Below the pieces are notes generated by a model, which worked only from the letters and a program-made list of their open reading frames with translations, was not told where the DNA came from and searched no databases. The position numbers and the translations under genes were made by a program. DNA of 54,647 bases, from contig CANBVJ010000018.1 of NCBI GenBank assembly GCA_947372865.1, positions 1 to 54,647 on the forward strand, written 5' to 3'. Source of the DNA: Comamonadaceae bacterium. Its GTDB lineage: Bacteria > Pseudomonadota > Gammaproteobacteria > Burkholderiales > Burkholderiaceae_C. This document shows positions 20,189 to 29,489 of this stretch, one piece after another (the first letter of the stretch is position 1; every line of letters starts with the position of its first letter).

Positions 20189-21469
20189 ATGCATTCCACC
20201 CTTCCCGGCCAGCCTTTTTTCCATTACCAGCACGCGCAACTCCAGGTGGAAGGCTGCGACTTGGGCGCCCTGGCGCAGCAACACGGCACGCCGCTGTTCG
20301 TCTATTCCAAAGCCGCCATGCTGGCAGCGCTGGGCGCTTACCAACGCGGCTTTGCTGGGCGCCACGCACAAATCTGCTACGCCATGAAGGCCAATTCGAC
20401 CCTGGCCGTGCTGCAAGTCTTTGCCCAGGCGGGCTGCGGCTTTGACATTGTGTCCGCCGGCGAACTGGCCCGGGTGCAGGCCGCAGGCGGCGACGTGGCC
20501 AAAGTGATTTTTTCGGGCGTGGGCAAAACCCGCGCCGAGATGCGCCAGGCGCTGGCCGCGGGCATTGGCTGCTTTAACGTCGAGAGCGAGGCCGAAATCG
20601 AAGTACTCAACGCCGTGGCGCTGGAGATGCAAATGCGCGCGCCCATCAGCATCCGCGTCAACCCCAACGTCGACCCCAAGACCCACCCGTATATTTCCAC
20701 CGGCCTCAAAGGCAACAAATTTGGCATCGCCCACGAGCGCACGTTGGCGGTCTACCAGTACGCTGCCACCCTGCCGGGCCTGAAAATCGTGGGCATTGAC
20801 TGCCACATCGGCTCGCAAATTACCGACGCCACGCCCTACCTGGACGCCATGGATCGCATGCTGGACCTGGTGCAAAGCATTGAAGCCAGCGGCATTGCCA
20901 TTGAACACATCGACTTTGGCGGCGGCCTGGGCATCAACTACCAAGGCGACGCGCCGCCGCAGGCCGACGCGCTGTGGGCGCAGTTGCTGGCCAAGTTGGA
21001 TGCGCGCGGCTTTGGCCAGCGCAAACTCATGATCGAACCCGGCCGCTCGCTGGTGGGCAACGCCGGCGTGTGCGTGACCGAGGTGCTGTTTATGAAGCCC
21101 GGCGAGCAAAAGAACTTCTGCATTGTTGACGCCGCCATGAACGACCTGCCGCGCCCGGCGATGTACCAGGCCTACCACGCCATCGTGCCGCTGGACGCCA
21201 CGCCCAAGGCAACGCCAGCCCTGGTGTGCGACGTGGTGGGGCCGGTATGCGAAAGCGGCGACTGGATTGGCCGCGACCGCAGCCTGCAGGTAGAAGCCGG
21301 GGACCAGGTGGCGGTGATGTCGGCCGGCGCGTATTGCATGAGCATGGCCAGCAACTACAACTCCCGGGGCCGCGCTGCCGAAGTGCTGGTGGACGGCAGC
21401 CGCGCCACCCTGGTGCGCGCGCGCGAGCCGGTCAGCGCGCTGTTTGCGGGCGAATCACTGGTCGGCTAA
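20189..21469 (+). CDS. lysA: Diaminopimelate decarboxylase
   Basis: A 426-residue PLP enzyme converting meso-DAP to L-lysine. The PLP lysine is Lys67 (CYAMKANS). The glycine loop appears as FGGGLGINY, and the active-site Cys354 lies in PVCESGD. It is of normal family length. The 3' end overlaps the convergent msrQ gene by 38 bases. Confidence 0.96.
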   Translation: MHSTLPGQPFFHYQHAQLQVEGCDLGALAQQHGTPLFVYSKAAMLAALGAYQRGFAGRHAQICYAMKANSTLAVLQVFAQAGCGFDIVSAGELARVQAAGGDVAKVIFSGVGKTRAEMRQALAAGIGCFNVESEAEIEVLNAVALEMQMRAPISIRVNPNVDPKTHPYISTGLKGNKFGIAHERTLAVYQYAATLPGLKIVGIDCHIGSQITDATPYLDAMDRMLDLVQSIEASGIAIEHIDFGGGLGINYQGDAPPQADALWAQLLAKLDARGFGQRKLMIEPGRSLVGNAGVCVTEVLFMKPGEQKNFCIVDAAMNDLPRPAMYQAYHAIVPLDATPKATPALVCDVVGPVCESGDWIGRDRSLQVEAGDQVAVMSAGAYCMSMASNYNSRGRAAEVLVDGSRATLVRAREPVSALFAGESLVG

Positions 21470-22070
21470 ACCGGCGCCAAACGCGCCAGCCTAGCAAGAC
21501 CGCCAGAATGGCGGCGTACACCGCCACCTCGGCAAAATTGCGTTTGCCCGCGCGCATCCAAAAGAAATGCAGCACGGCCAGCACCGCCACGCCGTGCACC
21601 AGCCGGTGCAGCAGCAACCAGCGCCGCGCGCCCAGGGCGCGGATGGCGCCGTTCCATGAGGTAAGCGCCAGCGGTGTGAGCAGCGCCAGCGCCGCAAAGC
21701 CCACCAAAATAAAGGGCCGCTTGGCAATATCAGTGGCGATGTCTGCCACGTCCAGCCCCATATCCAGCCAGCCGTAGGCAAGAAAGTGCAGCAGCACGTA
21801 GAAATACACAAACAGCCCGAGCATGCGGCGCAGTCGGGCCAGCGCAGGCAGGCTCGCCATCACCCGCAGCGGCGTGACCAGCAAGACCAGACACAGGGTG
21901 CGCAGCGTCCAGTCGCCGGTGGCGCGCACCAGCGCCTCGGCCGGGTTGGCGCCCAAGCGTTCAAACAAAGCGGCGTACACCAGCCATGCGAAAGGAAGCA
22001 GCCAAACCGCAAATACCAGCGGTTTGGCCAGCGGCCCGAGCAGCCAGCGGTGGACTGCGGCGCGCAGCAT
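21432..22070 (-). CDS. msrQ: Heme-binding membrane subunit MsrQ
   Basis: About 212 residues from the ATG at 22068-22070. An integral membrane b-type cytochrome with six predicted helices and a ferric reductase-like fold. It passes electrons to MsrP for repair of oxidised methionine in the periplasm. Candidate heme His residues lie in FVYFYVLLHFLAYG and LLLHRLVHGVAVLAVLHFFW. It follows msrP by 16 bases. Its last 38 bases overlap the end of lysA on the other strand. Confidence 0.92.
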   Translation of the reverse strand: MLRAAVHRWLLGPLAKPLVFAVWLLPFAWLVYAALFERLGANPAEALVRATGDWTLRTLCLVLLVTPLRVMASLPALARLRRMLGLFVYFYVLLHFLAYGWLDMGLDVADIATDIAKRPFILVGFAALALLTPLALTSWNGAIRALGARRWLLLHRLVHGVAVLAVLHFFWMRAGKRNFAEVAVYAAILAVLLGWRVWRRFSRPVIRPQTAR

Positions 22071-22086
22071 GGGCAGCCGGCGCAGG

Positions 22087-23094
22087 CTAGAAATTGGCCT
22101 TGAGGTCCATGCCAGCGTAAAGCTGGCCGACCTGGGCCTCATATCCGTTGAACATCAGGGTCTTGCGCTTCTTGGCAAACAGCCCGTCTTCGCCAATGCG
22201 CCGCTCGCTGGCCTGACTCCAGCGCGGGTGGTCTACCAGCGGGTTGACGTTGGAATAAAAGCCGTATTCATTGGCTGCGGCCTTGTTCCAGGCGGTGGCG
22301 GGTTGTTTTTCGGTGAACCGGATCTTGACGATGCTTTTGGCGCTTTTAAAGCCGTATTTCCAAGGCACCACCAGACGCACCGGCGCGCCATTTTGCTTGG
22401 GCAGTACTTCGCCATACATGCCAAAGGCCAAAAGGGTGAGTGGATGCAGGGCCTCGTCCAGGCGCAGCGCCTCCACATAAGGCCAGTCCAGCGTCCGGCT
22501 GCCGACGAACGGCATGGTCTTGGGGTCGGCCAGCGACACAAATTCGACGTACTTGGCGCTGCCCAGCGGCTGCACTTTGGCGATCAACTGCGCCAGTGAA
22601 TAGCCCACCCACGGAATCACCATGGACCAGCCTTCCACGCAGCGCAGCCGGTAAATGCGCTCTTCCATGGGGCTGAGCTTGAGCAAGTCTTCCAGGGCAA
22701 ATTTGCCCGGCTTTTGCACCAGGCCTTCCACTTCTACTGACCACGGGGTGGTTTTGAGGGTGTGGGCGTTGGCCGCCGGGTCGGACTTGTCGGTGCCGAA
22801 TTCGTAGAAATTGTTGTAGCCGCTGGCGTCTTTGTAGGCGGTGGGCTTTTCCAGCACCAGCGCGCCGGGCACTTTGCTGGACACATTGGCCAGGCGGGGC
22901 AGCTTGCCGGGCTTCTCGGTGCCTGCGGGCGTTTGGGCCAGGGCCTGGCGCGAGGCCCAGCTTGCGGCGGCCAGTCCGGCCACGCCGCTGGCCGCACGTT
23001 GCAGCCACAGGCGGCGGTTTTCAAGCAGGTGGCGGTCGGTGATTTCGCTGGCAAGGGGCGCATCGGCCCCGGTCAGCATTCTGTTTTTGTGCAT
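22087..23094 (-). CDS. msrP: Methionine sulfoxide reductase catalytic subunit MsrP
   Basis: About 335 residues from the ATG at 23092-23094 ([11 protein letters not shown]). It is a periplasmic molybdopterin enzyme reducing protein methionine sulfoxide. A twin-arginine signal ([17 protein letters not shown]) fits Tat export with cofactor. The molybdenum ligand is Cys152 ([11 protein letters not shown]). The Shine-Dalgarno GGGGAG is partly inside a perfect hairpin (23104-23135). Confidence 0.94.
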   Translation of the reverse strand: MHKNRMLTGADAPLASEITDRHLLENRRLWLQRAASGVAGLAAASWASRQALAQTPAGTEKPGKLPRLANVSSKVPGALVLEKPTAYKDASGYNNFYEFGTDKSDPAANAHTLKTTPWSVEVEGLVQKPGKFALEDLLKLSPMEERIYRLRCVEGWSMVIPWVGYSLAQLIAKVQPLGSAKYVEFVSLADPKTMPFVGSRTLDWPYVEALRLDEALHPLTLLAFGMYGEVLPKQNGAPVRLVVPWKYGFKSAKSIVKIRFTEKQPATAWNKAAANEYGFYSNVNPLVDHPRWSQASERRIGEDGLFAKKRKTLMFNGYEAQVGQLYAGMDLKANF

Positions 23095-23103
23095 CTCAAC
23101 ACT

Positions 23104-23135
23104 CCCCGGCAAAGTGACAAAGCAACTTGCCGGGG
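23104..23135 (-). promoter_or_regulatory. Hairpin covering the msrP Shine-Dalgarno
   Basis: CCCCGGCAA (23104-23112) and TTGCCGGGG (23127-23135) form a perfect 9-bp inverted repeat with a 14-base loop in the 47-base gap between the cytochrome c4 stop and msrP. On the msrP mRNA the 3' arm includes the GGGG of the Shine-Dalgarno. There is no T run after it, so it does not look like a simple terminator. Confidence 0.6.
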
Positions 23136-23141
23136 GCGGTT

Positions 23142-23783
23142 TTAACGCAGGCCGGCGACGTAATCGGCGAGGGCTTTGATCTCGCGGTCGTTCAATTTTG
23201 CAGCGACTTGGGACATTACGCTGCTGTTCTTGCGAATGCCATCACGGAACGATGTCAATTGCGCAGCGGCGTATTCCGCGTGTTGGCCGCTCAGGCGGGG
23301 GTATTGCGAGGGGATGCCTGCGCCATTGGGGCTGTGGCAGCCAGCGCAAGCAGGCACCTGGCGGTCTGCAATGCCACCGCGGTAGATGCGCTCGCCCAGG
23401 GCCACGGTGTCCTTGTCTTTGGCAAAGCCAGGCTTGGCGGTCTTGCTGGTCAGCCAGTAAGCGATGTTGCGCATGTCGTCTTCCGACAGCGCTGCTGCCA
23501 TGCCGCTCATGATGGCGTTGGCGCGCTTGCCCGACTTGAATTCCTGCAATTGCTTGACCAGGTATTCAGGGTGTTGCTGGGCCAGTTTGGGGTTGGCAGG
23601 GGTGCCGGAGTTGCCGTCCGCACCGTGGCAAGCGGCGCATACCGCGCCAAAGCTGGCCTCACCTTTGGCCAAGTCGGGCTTGGCGACTTTGGCTGGCGCC
23701 TCGGGGGCCGGGGTATTCGCGGATACCGCGAAGGAGCCTGCAGCCAGCGCTGCGACGAGAAACAGTTGTGCGATCGACTTCAT
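23142..23783 (-). CDS. Cytochrome c4-type diheme protein
   Basis: About 213 residues from the ATG at 23781-23783. A Sec signal peptide ([22 protein letters not shown]) precedes two similar c-type domains, with CAACH near residue 50 and CAGCH near residue 148 and distal Met residues in MSGMAAAL and [11 protein letters not shown]. It is a periplasmic electron carrier, usually to terminal oxidases. It lies upstream of msrPQ in the same direction. Confidence 0.92.
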   Translation of the reverse strand: MKSIAQLFLVAALAAGSFAVSANTPAPEAPAKVAKPDLAKGEASFGAVCAACHGADGNSGTPANPKLAQQHPEYLVKQLQEFKSGKRANAIMSGMAAALSEDDMRNIAYWLTSKTAKPGFAKDKDTVALGERIYRGGIADRQVPACAGCHSPNGAGIPSQYPRLSGQHAEYAAAQLTSFRDGIRKNSSVMSQVAAKLNDREIKALADYVAGLR

Positions 23784-23825
23784 AGGGCAGTGGTGGTTCT
23801 GGGTGGGCAAAAAACATCGGCATTC

Positions 23826-23831
23826 TACAAT
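23826..23831 (+). promoter_or_regulatory. Candidate -10 element for engB
   Basis: TACAAT, 40 bases before the engB ATG in the 87-base divergent gap with the cytochrome gene. No good -35 is visible at 16-18 bases. Confidence 0.3.
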
Positions 23832-23870
23832 GCAGCCTTGGGTTTACCCGCTACAACAACCATTACAAGC

Positions 23871-24653
23871 ATGACCGCCACACCAAACCCCAAACCCCAA
23901 GCCCCACCCAAGCCCCCAGCAGCCTCCGGCGAAAAGTCGCCCGGCGCCATCGCCATGGGCTGGTTGCACACCGCCAAATTTCTGACCACCGCGCCGCAAC
24001 TGCACTTTTTGCCCGCGCTCGATGTGCCCGAAATCGCCTTTGTGGGCCGCTCCAATGCCGGTAAATCCACCTGCATCAACACGCTGACGCAGCAAAAGCA
24101 GCTGGCCTTTGCCTCCAAGCGCCCCGGCCGCACGCAGCACATCAACTTGTTTTCGCTCGGCAAACAAGGCGTGATGGACGCGGTGCTGACCGACTTGCCC
24201 GGCTACGGCTACGCGGCCGTCCCCAAGCAAGACAAGATCCGCTGGCAGCAGGTGATGGCCAATTATTTGGTCAGCCGCGAAAACCTCAAGGCCATTGTGC
24301 TGATGTGCGACCCGCGCCACGGCATGACCGAGCTCGACGAGGTGCTGCTCGACGTAATCCGGCCCCGGGTGCAAGAAGGGCTGAAGTTTCTGGTGGTACT
24401 GACCAAAGCCGACAAACTGACCCGTGCTGAATCCACTAAAGCACTGTCGATTGCCAAGCTGCAAGCCGGTGGCGGCGAAGTGCGGCTGTTTTCCGCGCCC
24501 AAGCGCATTGGCGTGGAAGAAGTGGCAACCTTGCTTTGGGACTGGGCCCATCCGAAAGGCGCGGTAATTACGCCCCTGGCCGCACCCGCAGCCGCGCCCC
24601 TGGCACATGAGGCCGACGAGCCCGAGTCACTCGACGAGCCAGACGCGGCCTGA
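23871..24653 (+). CDS. engB: Ribosome biogenesis GTPase EngB/YsxC
   Basis: A 260-residue GTPase needed for large ribosomal subunit assembly and, in many bacteria, for division. Walker A GRSNAGKST is at 59-67, G3 is DLPGYGYA and G4 is TKADK. N- and C-terminal tails are Pro/Ala- and acid-rich and beyond the usual core of about 200 residues. Start ATG at 23871; longer in-frame sequence upstream overlaps the cytochrome gene and is not protein-like. It converges on the acyltransferase gene with four bases between stops. Confidence 0.94.
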   Translation: MTATPNPKPQAPPKPPAASGEKSPGAIAMGWLHTAKFLTTAPQLHFLPALDVPEIAFVGRSNAGKSTCINTLTQQKQLAFASKRPGRTQHINLFSLGKQGVMDAVLTDLPGYGYAAVPKQDKIRWQQVMANYLVSRENLKAIVLMCDPRHGMTELDEVLLDVIRPRVQEGLKFLVVLTKADKLTRAESTKALSIAKLQAGGGEVRLFSAPKRIGVEEVATLLWDWAHPKGAVITPLAAPAAAPLAHEADEPESLDEPDAA

Positions 24654-24657
24654 ACCA

Positions 24658-25524
24658 CTAATACGGCGGCGCCACACCCTCGGGCTGGTCCTTGAAGCGC
24701 TTGTGCACCCAGTAATACTGGGCGGGCATGGTCTGGATATAGGCTTCAAGTCGCTGGTTCATCAGCACCGTGTCGGCATACAACTCGCCGCTGGGCACAT
24801 CGGGCCAGGCCGGCAACACTTCCACCTCGTAGCCCTGGCGCGTCATGCGCGTGAGCACCGGCACAATTTTGGCCCGCGCCAGCCGCGCAAAGCGCGACAG
24901 CGACGGCACGGTGGCCGCCGTGTTGCCAAAAAAGGGCACGAACAAGGAGTCTTTGGGGTCAAAGTTCATGTCCGGCAGCAGGTACAGGGGTTCCCCCGCC
25001 TTGAGCCGGGCAATCACCGGCCGGGCGCCATCGAGCTGGGCGACCAGGTGGCAAGGGCCAAAACGCTGGCGCCCCTGGCGAATCCAGGCGTCAGCCACCG
25101 GGTTGGCCTGGCGGGTGTAGATGGTGGTAAAGCCGCGCGCCAGTTGCTGGGTGAGCGCCGTCCAGCCCGCGTCCAGCCCGACAAAGTGCGGCGCAAAGAT
25201 GACGGTGGGCGCGGTGCCGGCCAGTTCCCCGACCGCGCCGGTCATGCGCAGGCGTTTGAGCAAGGTCTTGGGCCGCCCGTGCCACAGCCAGCCCCGGTCT
25301 AGCCAGGCCTGGGCGAAGTACACAAAGCAGGCAAAAGTCTGCCGCCGCCGCTCCCGCTTTGACCACGCCGGAAAGCACAGGCGCAAATTGGTGTCCACCA
25401 CCCGCCGCCGCGGCCCGACCAAGACGTACAGCAGCGCGCCCAGCAGCCAGCCCACGCCCCGCAGCGCAGGCAGTGGCAGCACGGCCAGGGCACGGGTCAG
25501 CAGAATGGGGATGTGGCTCATCAT
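24658..25524 (-). CDS. LpxL/HtrB-family lipid A acyltransferase (downstream copy)
   Basis: About 288 residues. Lipid A biosynthesis acyltransferases add secondary acyl chains from acyl-ACP at the inner membrane. The catalytic H-x4-D motif is His113 and Asp118 (APHFVGLDAG), with LPDMNFDPKDSLFVPFFG and the usual YYWVHKRFK near the C-terminus. An N-terminal hydrophobic segment (about 6-38) anchors it. The start is one of two adjacent ATGs at 25519-25524, right after the stop of the paralogous gene. I cannot tell LpxL from LpxM activity. Confidence 0.88.
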   Translation of the reverse strand: MMSHIPILLTRALAVLPLPALRGVGWLLGALLYVLVGPRRRVVDTNLRLCFPAWSKRERRRQTFACFVYFAQAWLDRGWLWHGRPKTLLKRLRMTGAVGELAGTAPTVIFAPHFVGLDAGWTALTQQLARGFTTIYTRQANPVADAWIRQGRQRFGPCHLVAQLDGARPVIARLKAGEPLYLLPDMNFDPKDSLFVPFFGNTAATVPSLSRFARLARAKIVPVLTRMTRQGYEVEVLPAWPDVPSGELYADTVLMNQRLEAYIQTMPAQYYWVHKRFKDQPEGVAPPY

Positions 25525-25525
25525 G

Positions 25526-26359
25526 TCAGGCGCCCGCCTCGGCACGAGGCGCCTTGTAGCGCGCGTAGCCCCAGAGGTACTGGTCGGGGTGCTCGCGCAC
25601 CAGCGCTTCGAGCGCCTGGTTGAGTTGGGTGATCGCCGCCTCGCCCGGGGCCTGCGGTGCGCTGGCAAAAGGCAGCACATGCACCACGTAGCCGCGCCCC
25701 CAAGGCAGTCGCTCGCCCCAGGCCAGCAGGGTGGCCGCGCCAGTTTGCTGCGCCAGCCGCGCCGAGAGCGTCATGGTGTAGGCCGGTTTGCCAAAGAAAG
25801 GCGCCCAAACGCCCTGGTGCAGCGGCGGCACCTGGTCGGGCAGCAGACCGACGCAGTGGCCCTGTTTGAGCGCCTTGAGCATTTGCTTAACGCCCGCAAG
25901 CGTGGTGGGCGCGGTGTGCAAGCCGGGGCGCGCACGCACACGGCCCTCCAGGCCAGCCAGCCAGGGCTGGCGCGCCGGGCGGTACAAGGCGGTCATCGGG
26001 TGGGCTTGCCCAAAGCGTTCGCCATAGGCCTGCGCGGTAATTTCAAAGCAACCCAGGTGCGGCGTGATAAATACGACGCCCCGACCTTGCGCCAGCGCCG
26101 CCTCTACGAGTTCCGCGCCCTGCCAGCGCACCGGCACCGGGCGGCCCAGCCACAGGCGGGGAAGTTCCAGCGTCAGGCGCCCGGCGGCGGCCACGGCGGG
26201 TCGCCATTGCGCGGCGGGCAGGCCAGATTGGGCTGCGTTGTCCAGAAATCGGTGGCGGTAGGTGGGGGAGAGCCAAAACACCAGCCACCCCAGCGCCGCG
26301 CCCGCGCCATGCAGCAGCCACAGGGGCCGGCGTGCGAGCAGGTGAAAAACAAGAAGCAT
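25526..26359 (-). CDS. LpxL/HtrB-family lipid A acyltransferase (upstream copy)
   Basis: A 277-residue paralogue of the next gene. The motif is H-x4-E: His101 and Glu106 (TPHLGCFE), followed by LLPDQVPPLHQGVWAPFFG and a C-terminal YLWGYARYK. An N-terminal membrane segment covers about 1-32. The two tandem genes probably add two secondary acyl chains to lipid A. It is divergent from metK across a 182-base leader region. Confidence 0.88.
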   Translation of the reverse strand: MLLVFHLLARRPLWLLHGAGAALGWLVFWLSPTYRHRFLDNAAQSGLPAAQWRPAVAAAGRLTLELPRLWLGRPVPVRWQGAELVEAALAQGRGVVFITPHLGCFEITAQAYGERFGQAHPMTALYRPARQPWLAGLEGRVRARPGLHTAPTTLAGVKQMLKALKQGHCVGLLPDQVPPLHQGVWAPFFGKPAYTMTLSARLAQQTGAATLLAWGERLPWGRGYVVHVLPFASAPQAPGEAAITQLNQALEALVREHPDQYLWGYARYKAPRAEAGA

Positions 26360-26379
26360 GGGTGCAGTAAGATCGCGTC

Positions 26380-26449
26380 GGTCGCTGAGTTATGAACTAC
26401 TTGCAGGGCGACCACCACAATGGCGGGCCGCAAACGCCGCGCCATTGTG
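26380..26449 (+). promoter_or_regulatory. Two perfect hairpins in the lpxL-metK gap
   Basis: GGTCGC (26380-26385) pairs with GCGACC (26408-26413). CACAATGGCG (26416-26425) pairs with CGCCATTGTG (26440-26449) over a 14-base loop. The second is a perfect 10-bp stem with no T run after it. They could be part of the metK leader, or an operator if the promoter lies further downstream. Confidence 0.5.
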
Positions 26450-26491
26450 CCTTGTCCTACCGGGCAAATCTGCTAAAGCGTTCGCTGAAGG

Positions 26492-26533
26492 CTCCAAAGC
26501 CCAAGCAACGCAAATTGTTGTTTTTATTTGGAG
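26492..26533 (+). promoter_or_regulatory. SD-sequestering hairpin before metK
   Basis: CTCCAAA (26492-26498) is the exact complement of TTTGGAG (26527-26533), and the latter holds the metK Shine-Dalgarno GGAG, eight bases before the ATG. Inside the loop, CAAC (26506-26509) and GTTG (26517-26520) can also pair. The whole could switch metK translation. It matches none of the SAM riboswitch classes I can recall in detail. Confidence 0.5.
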
Positions 26534-26541
26534 TAACACAC

Positions 26542-27723
26542 ATGGCGAACGATTTTCTATTTACATCCGAGTCCGTATCAGAAGGCCACCCCGACAAGGT
26601 AGCCGACCAGATTTCTGACGCAATCCTCGACGCGATTTTCAAGCAAGACCCCAAGTCGCGCGTAGCGGCTGAAACGCTGTGCAACACCGGTCTGGTCGTG
26701 CTGGCTGGTGAAATCACCACCAACGCGCACGTGGACTACATCCAGGTGGCGCGCGACACCATCAAACGCATCGGCTACGACAACACCGACTACGGCATCG
26801 ACTACAAGGGCTGCGCGGTGCTGGTGGCCTATGACAAGCAATCGAACGACATCGCCCAGGGCGTGGACCACGCCAGTGACGACCACCTGAACACCGGCGC
26901 CGGTGACCAGGGCCTGATGTTTGGCTACGCCTGCGACGAGACGCCCGAGCTGATGCCCGCGCCCATCTACTACGCACACCGACTGATGGAGCGCCAGGCC
27001 CAGTTGCGCAAGGACGGCCGCCTGCCCTTTTTGCGCCCGGACGCCAAGAGCCAAGTCACCATGCGCTATGTGGACGGAAAGCCCCACAGCATTGACACCG
27101 TGGTGCTGTCCACCCAGCACAGCCCGGACCAGTCGCACGACCAGCACAGCATGAAGGCCAGCTTTACGGAGGCCATCATTGAAGAGCTGATCAAGCCCGT
27201 GTTGCCCAAGGAATGGCTGCAAAACACCCGTTACCTGGTCAACCCCACCGGTCGTTTCGTCATCGGCGGCCCGCAAGGCGACTGCGGTTTGACCGGTCGC
27301 AAGATCATTGTGGACACCTATGGCGGCGCCTGCCCGCACGGCGGCGGCGCTTTTTCGGGTAAAGACCCGTCCAAAGTGGACCGCTCGGCGGCTTACGCGG
27401 CCCGTTATGTCGCCAAGAATGTTGTGGCGGCCGGTTTGGCCAAGCAATGCCAGGTGCAAGTGGCCTACGCCATTGGCGTAGCCCAGCCCATGAATATCAC
27501 GGTCTACACCGAAGGCACCGGCGTCATGCCCGACGACAAGCTCTCGGCTTTGGTGGCAGAGCACTTTGACCTGCGCCCCAAAGGCATCATCCAAATGCTC
27601 GACTTACTGCGCCCGATTTATGAGAAGACCGCAGCCTACGGCCACTTTGGTCGCGAAGAGCCCGAGTTCACTTGGGAACGTACTGACAAAGCAGCGACGC
27701 TGCGTGCAGCGGCGGGCCTGTGA
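26542..27723 (+). CDS. metK: S-adenosylmethionine synthase
   Basis: A 393-residue enzyme making SAM from methionine and ATP. The N-terminus [17 protein letters not shown] contains the ATP-site His16; [12 protein letters not shown] and GGGAFSGKD are the signature motifs. The start ATG has GGAG upstream; in-frame sequence before it is leader. It lies 18 bases before the GT9 gene. Confidence 0.97.
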   Translation: MANDFLFTSESVSEGHPDKVADQISDAILDAIFKQDPKSRVAAETLCNTGLVVLAGEITTNAHVDYIQVARDTIKRIGYDNTDYGIDYKGCAVLVAYDKQSNDIAQGVDHASDDHLNTGAGDQGLMFGYACDETPELMPAPIYYAHRLMERQAQLRKDGRLPFLRPDAKSQVTMRYVDGKPHSIDTVVLSTQHSPDQSHDQHSMKASFTEAIIEELIKPVLPKEWLQNTRYLVNPTGRFVIGGPQGDCGLTGRKIIVDTYGGACPHGGGAFSGKDPSKVDRSAAYAARYVAKNVVAAGLAKQCQVQVAYAIGVAQPMNITVYTEGTGVMPDDKLSALVAEHFDLRPKGIIQMLDLLRPIYEKTAAYGHFGREEPEFTWERTDKAATLRAAAGL

Positions 27724-27741
27724 CCCAAACGCGCTGAACCC

Positions 27742-28992
27742 ATGAAACTCCAGACACAACGCTTCATTGACCGCTGGGTAGGCCAGCTGCTGTGCGCCGG
27801 GGTGTCGGGGTGGGTTCGTTTGACTTCGGGAAATAAGCCCGCGCCCATGATCGCCAAGGATGCCAAAAACATCCTGGTGATCTTGCTCTCCGAGATGGGC
27901 AGCATCGTGCTGGCCGGCCCCATGTTTGCGCAACTGCGCCGCCAGTACCCGCAGGCCAAGATCCACATCCTGCAGCTCAAGAAAAACCAGGAAGTCTCCA
28001 AACTCCTGCAACTGACCGAGCCTGAGAACATGCACAGCCTGGACGACAGTTCGGGCGGCGCACTGATCGGCGACATCGCCAAAGTCAGTTTGGCGATGCG
28101 CAAATTGCGCCTGGACGCGGTGATTGACTGCGAGCTGTTCTCGCGCGTGAGCGCCCTGCTCTCGTTTACCACCGGCGCACCGGTGCGCGTGGGCTACACG
28201 CCGCACACGCAAGAAGGCCTGTACCGTGGCAGCTTCATCAACCACGCCATTCCCTACAACCCCTACCAGCACATCAGCAAGCAGTTTTTGTCGCTGGTGG
28301 ATGCGCTGGACAGCGCAGGCAGCAAGCCGCGCAACAAGGCTGCGGCCATTCGCGACTTGCCCACTGACACCGAGTTGTCGGTGCGCTTTACCGACGCCGA
28401 GCTGGCCGCTTACAAAAGCAAGGTCCACACCGACCATCCGGTCACCGCAGGCCGCAAGCTGGTGCTGCTGTACGCAGGCGGCGGCATTCTGCCCGAGCGC
28501 GCCTGGCCTGCCGCGCACTATGCGCGCGTGGCGCAAGGCCTGTGCGCAGCAGGCTTTGCCGTGGGCCTGATCGGTCTGAAAGACGACGCGCAACTGGCCA
28601 AAGACCTTATGGCGCAAATCAAGAGCGACGCCTGTATTGACCTGACCGGCTATACCCGCAGCATCCGCGAGCTGCTGATGCTGTTCCACGCGTCCAGCCT
28701 GCTGATCACCAACGACGGCGGCCCCGGCCACTTTGCCACGCTCACGCCCATCCAGACCATGGTGTTCTTCGGCCCCGAGACCGGCAAGCTGTACGGCCCC
28801 TTGGGCTCGCGCAACACCATTTTGGAAAGCGGCATTGCCTGCTCGCCCTGCCTCTCAGCCTACAACCACCGCCTGACCTTTTGCGATGGCGACAACCAGT
28901 GCCTCAAGCGCATTGCACCCGACCCGGTGCTCTCCAGCGCCCTGCGTTATTTGCAGGCGGATGCAGCGCCTGCTGTGGGCGCCAGCGCATGA
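27742..28992 (+). CDS. Glycosyltransferase family 9 (heptosyltransferase-like)
   Basis: A 416-residue GT9 protein, the family of LPS core heptosyltransferases (WaaC, WaaF, WaaQ). The N-terminal Rossmann-like start is NILVILLSEMGSIVLAGPM, and the nucleotide-sugar region holds LITNDGGPGHFATLTPIQTM. An Asn-Asp-Gly-Gly-Pro motif stands where classical members have a TGPxH-like loop. A four-Cys C-terminal patch (CSPCLSAYNHRLTFC, then NQCLK) is seen in many GT9 members. The donor sugar is not predictable. It overlaps the GtrA gene as ATGA. Confidence 0.85.
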   Translation: MKLQTQRFIDRWVGQLLCAGVSGWVRLTSGNKPAPMIAKDAKNILVILLSEMGSIVLAGPMFAQLRRQYPQAKIHILQLKKNQEVSKLLQLTEPENMHSLDDSSGGALIGDIAKVSLAMRKLRLDAVIDCELFSRVSALLSFTTGAPVRVGYTPHTQEGLYRGSFINHAIPYNPYQHISKQFLSLVDALDSAGSKPRNKAAAIRDLPTDTELSVRFTDAELAAYKSKVHTDHPVTAGRKLVLLYAGGGILPERAWPAAHYARVAQGLCAAGFAVGLIGLKDDAQLAKDLMAQIKSDACIDLTGYTRSIRELLMLFHASSLLITNDGGPGHFATLTPIQTMVFFGPETGKLYGPLGSRNTILESGIACSPCLSAYNHRLTFCDGDNQCLKRIAPDPVLSSALRYLQADAAPAVGASA

Positions 28993-29480
28993 GCGCAGCC
29001 CACGACTGGAGGGCCCGCGCCCTGCACACCGTAGCCGGGCTCACGCGTTTTCGTTACCTGAAGTTTGGTCTGGTTGGGGCCAGCGGTACGGTGGTCAACA
29101 TTGCGGTGCTTTACCTCGGGCACGAATACCTGTTCCAGGCGATTGAAGGCCCGCAGGGCAAGCCCTGGGCCTCGCTGGCGCTGGCCATTGCGGTAGCCAC
29201 CGCCAACAACTTCACCTGGAACCGCCTGTGGACCTGGGCCGACCGGGTGCAGGCGCAGCGCGCAGCCGCCGTGGTGTCTGACGACGTGCGAGCACCCCAT
29301 CTTGGCACGCAGCTGCTGAAATACGCGCTGGCCTCGTGGTTTGGCATTGCGCTGCAATACGCACTAACGCTGTGGCTGGCGCACCTGATGCACTACATGC
29401 TGGCCAATGTGATTGCCATCGTGATTGCCAGCGTGAGCAACTTTTTGGCCAATGACCGCTGGACTTTTCGCAAGTCTTAA
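28989..29480 (+). CDS. GtrA-family membrane protein
   Basis: About 163 residues with four predicted membrane helices. The helix-1 signature FLKFGLVGASG-like (YLKFGLVGASGTVVN), the NFTWNRLWTW motif after helix 2, and SNFLANDRWTF at the C-terminus are typical of GtrA. The family is thought to flip or hand over undecaprenyl-phosphate sugars. No GtrB-type sugar-phosphate transferase is in this window. Start ATG at 28989 overlaps the GT9 stop. Confidence 0.85.
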   Translation: MSAAHDWRARALHTVAGLTRFRYLKFGLVGASGTVVNIAVLYLGHEYLFQAIEGPQGKPWASLALAIAVATANNFTWNRLWTWADRVQAQRAAAVVSDDVRAPHLGTQLLKYALASWFGIALQYALTLWLAHLMHYMLANVIAIVIASVSNFLANDRWTFRKS

Positions 29481-29489
29481 GCACCAGCC

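Noticed and set aside
26380-26541. metK leader as a known SAH or SAM-II riboswitch.
   Set aside because: I could not find the conserved core sequences of these classes, only helices and an SD-pairing arm, so I report it as an unassigned candidate.
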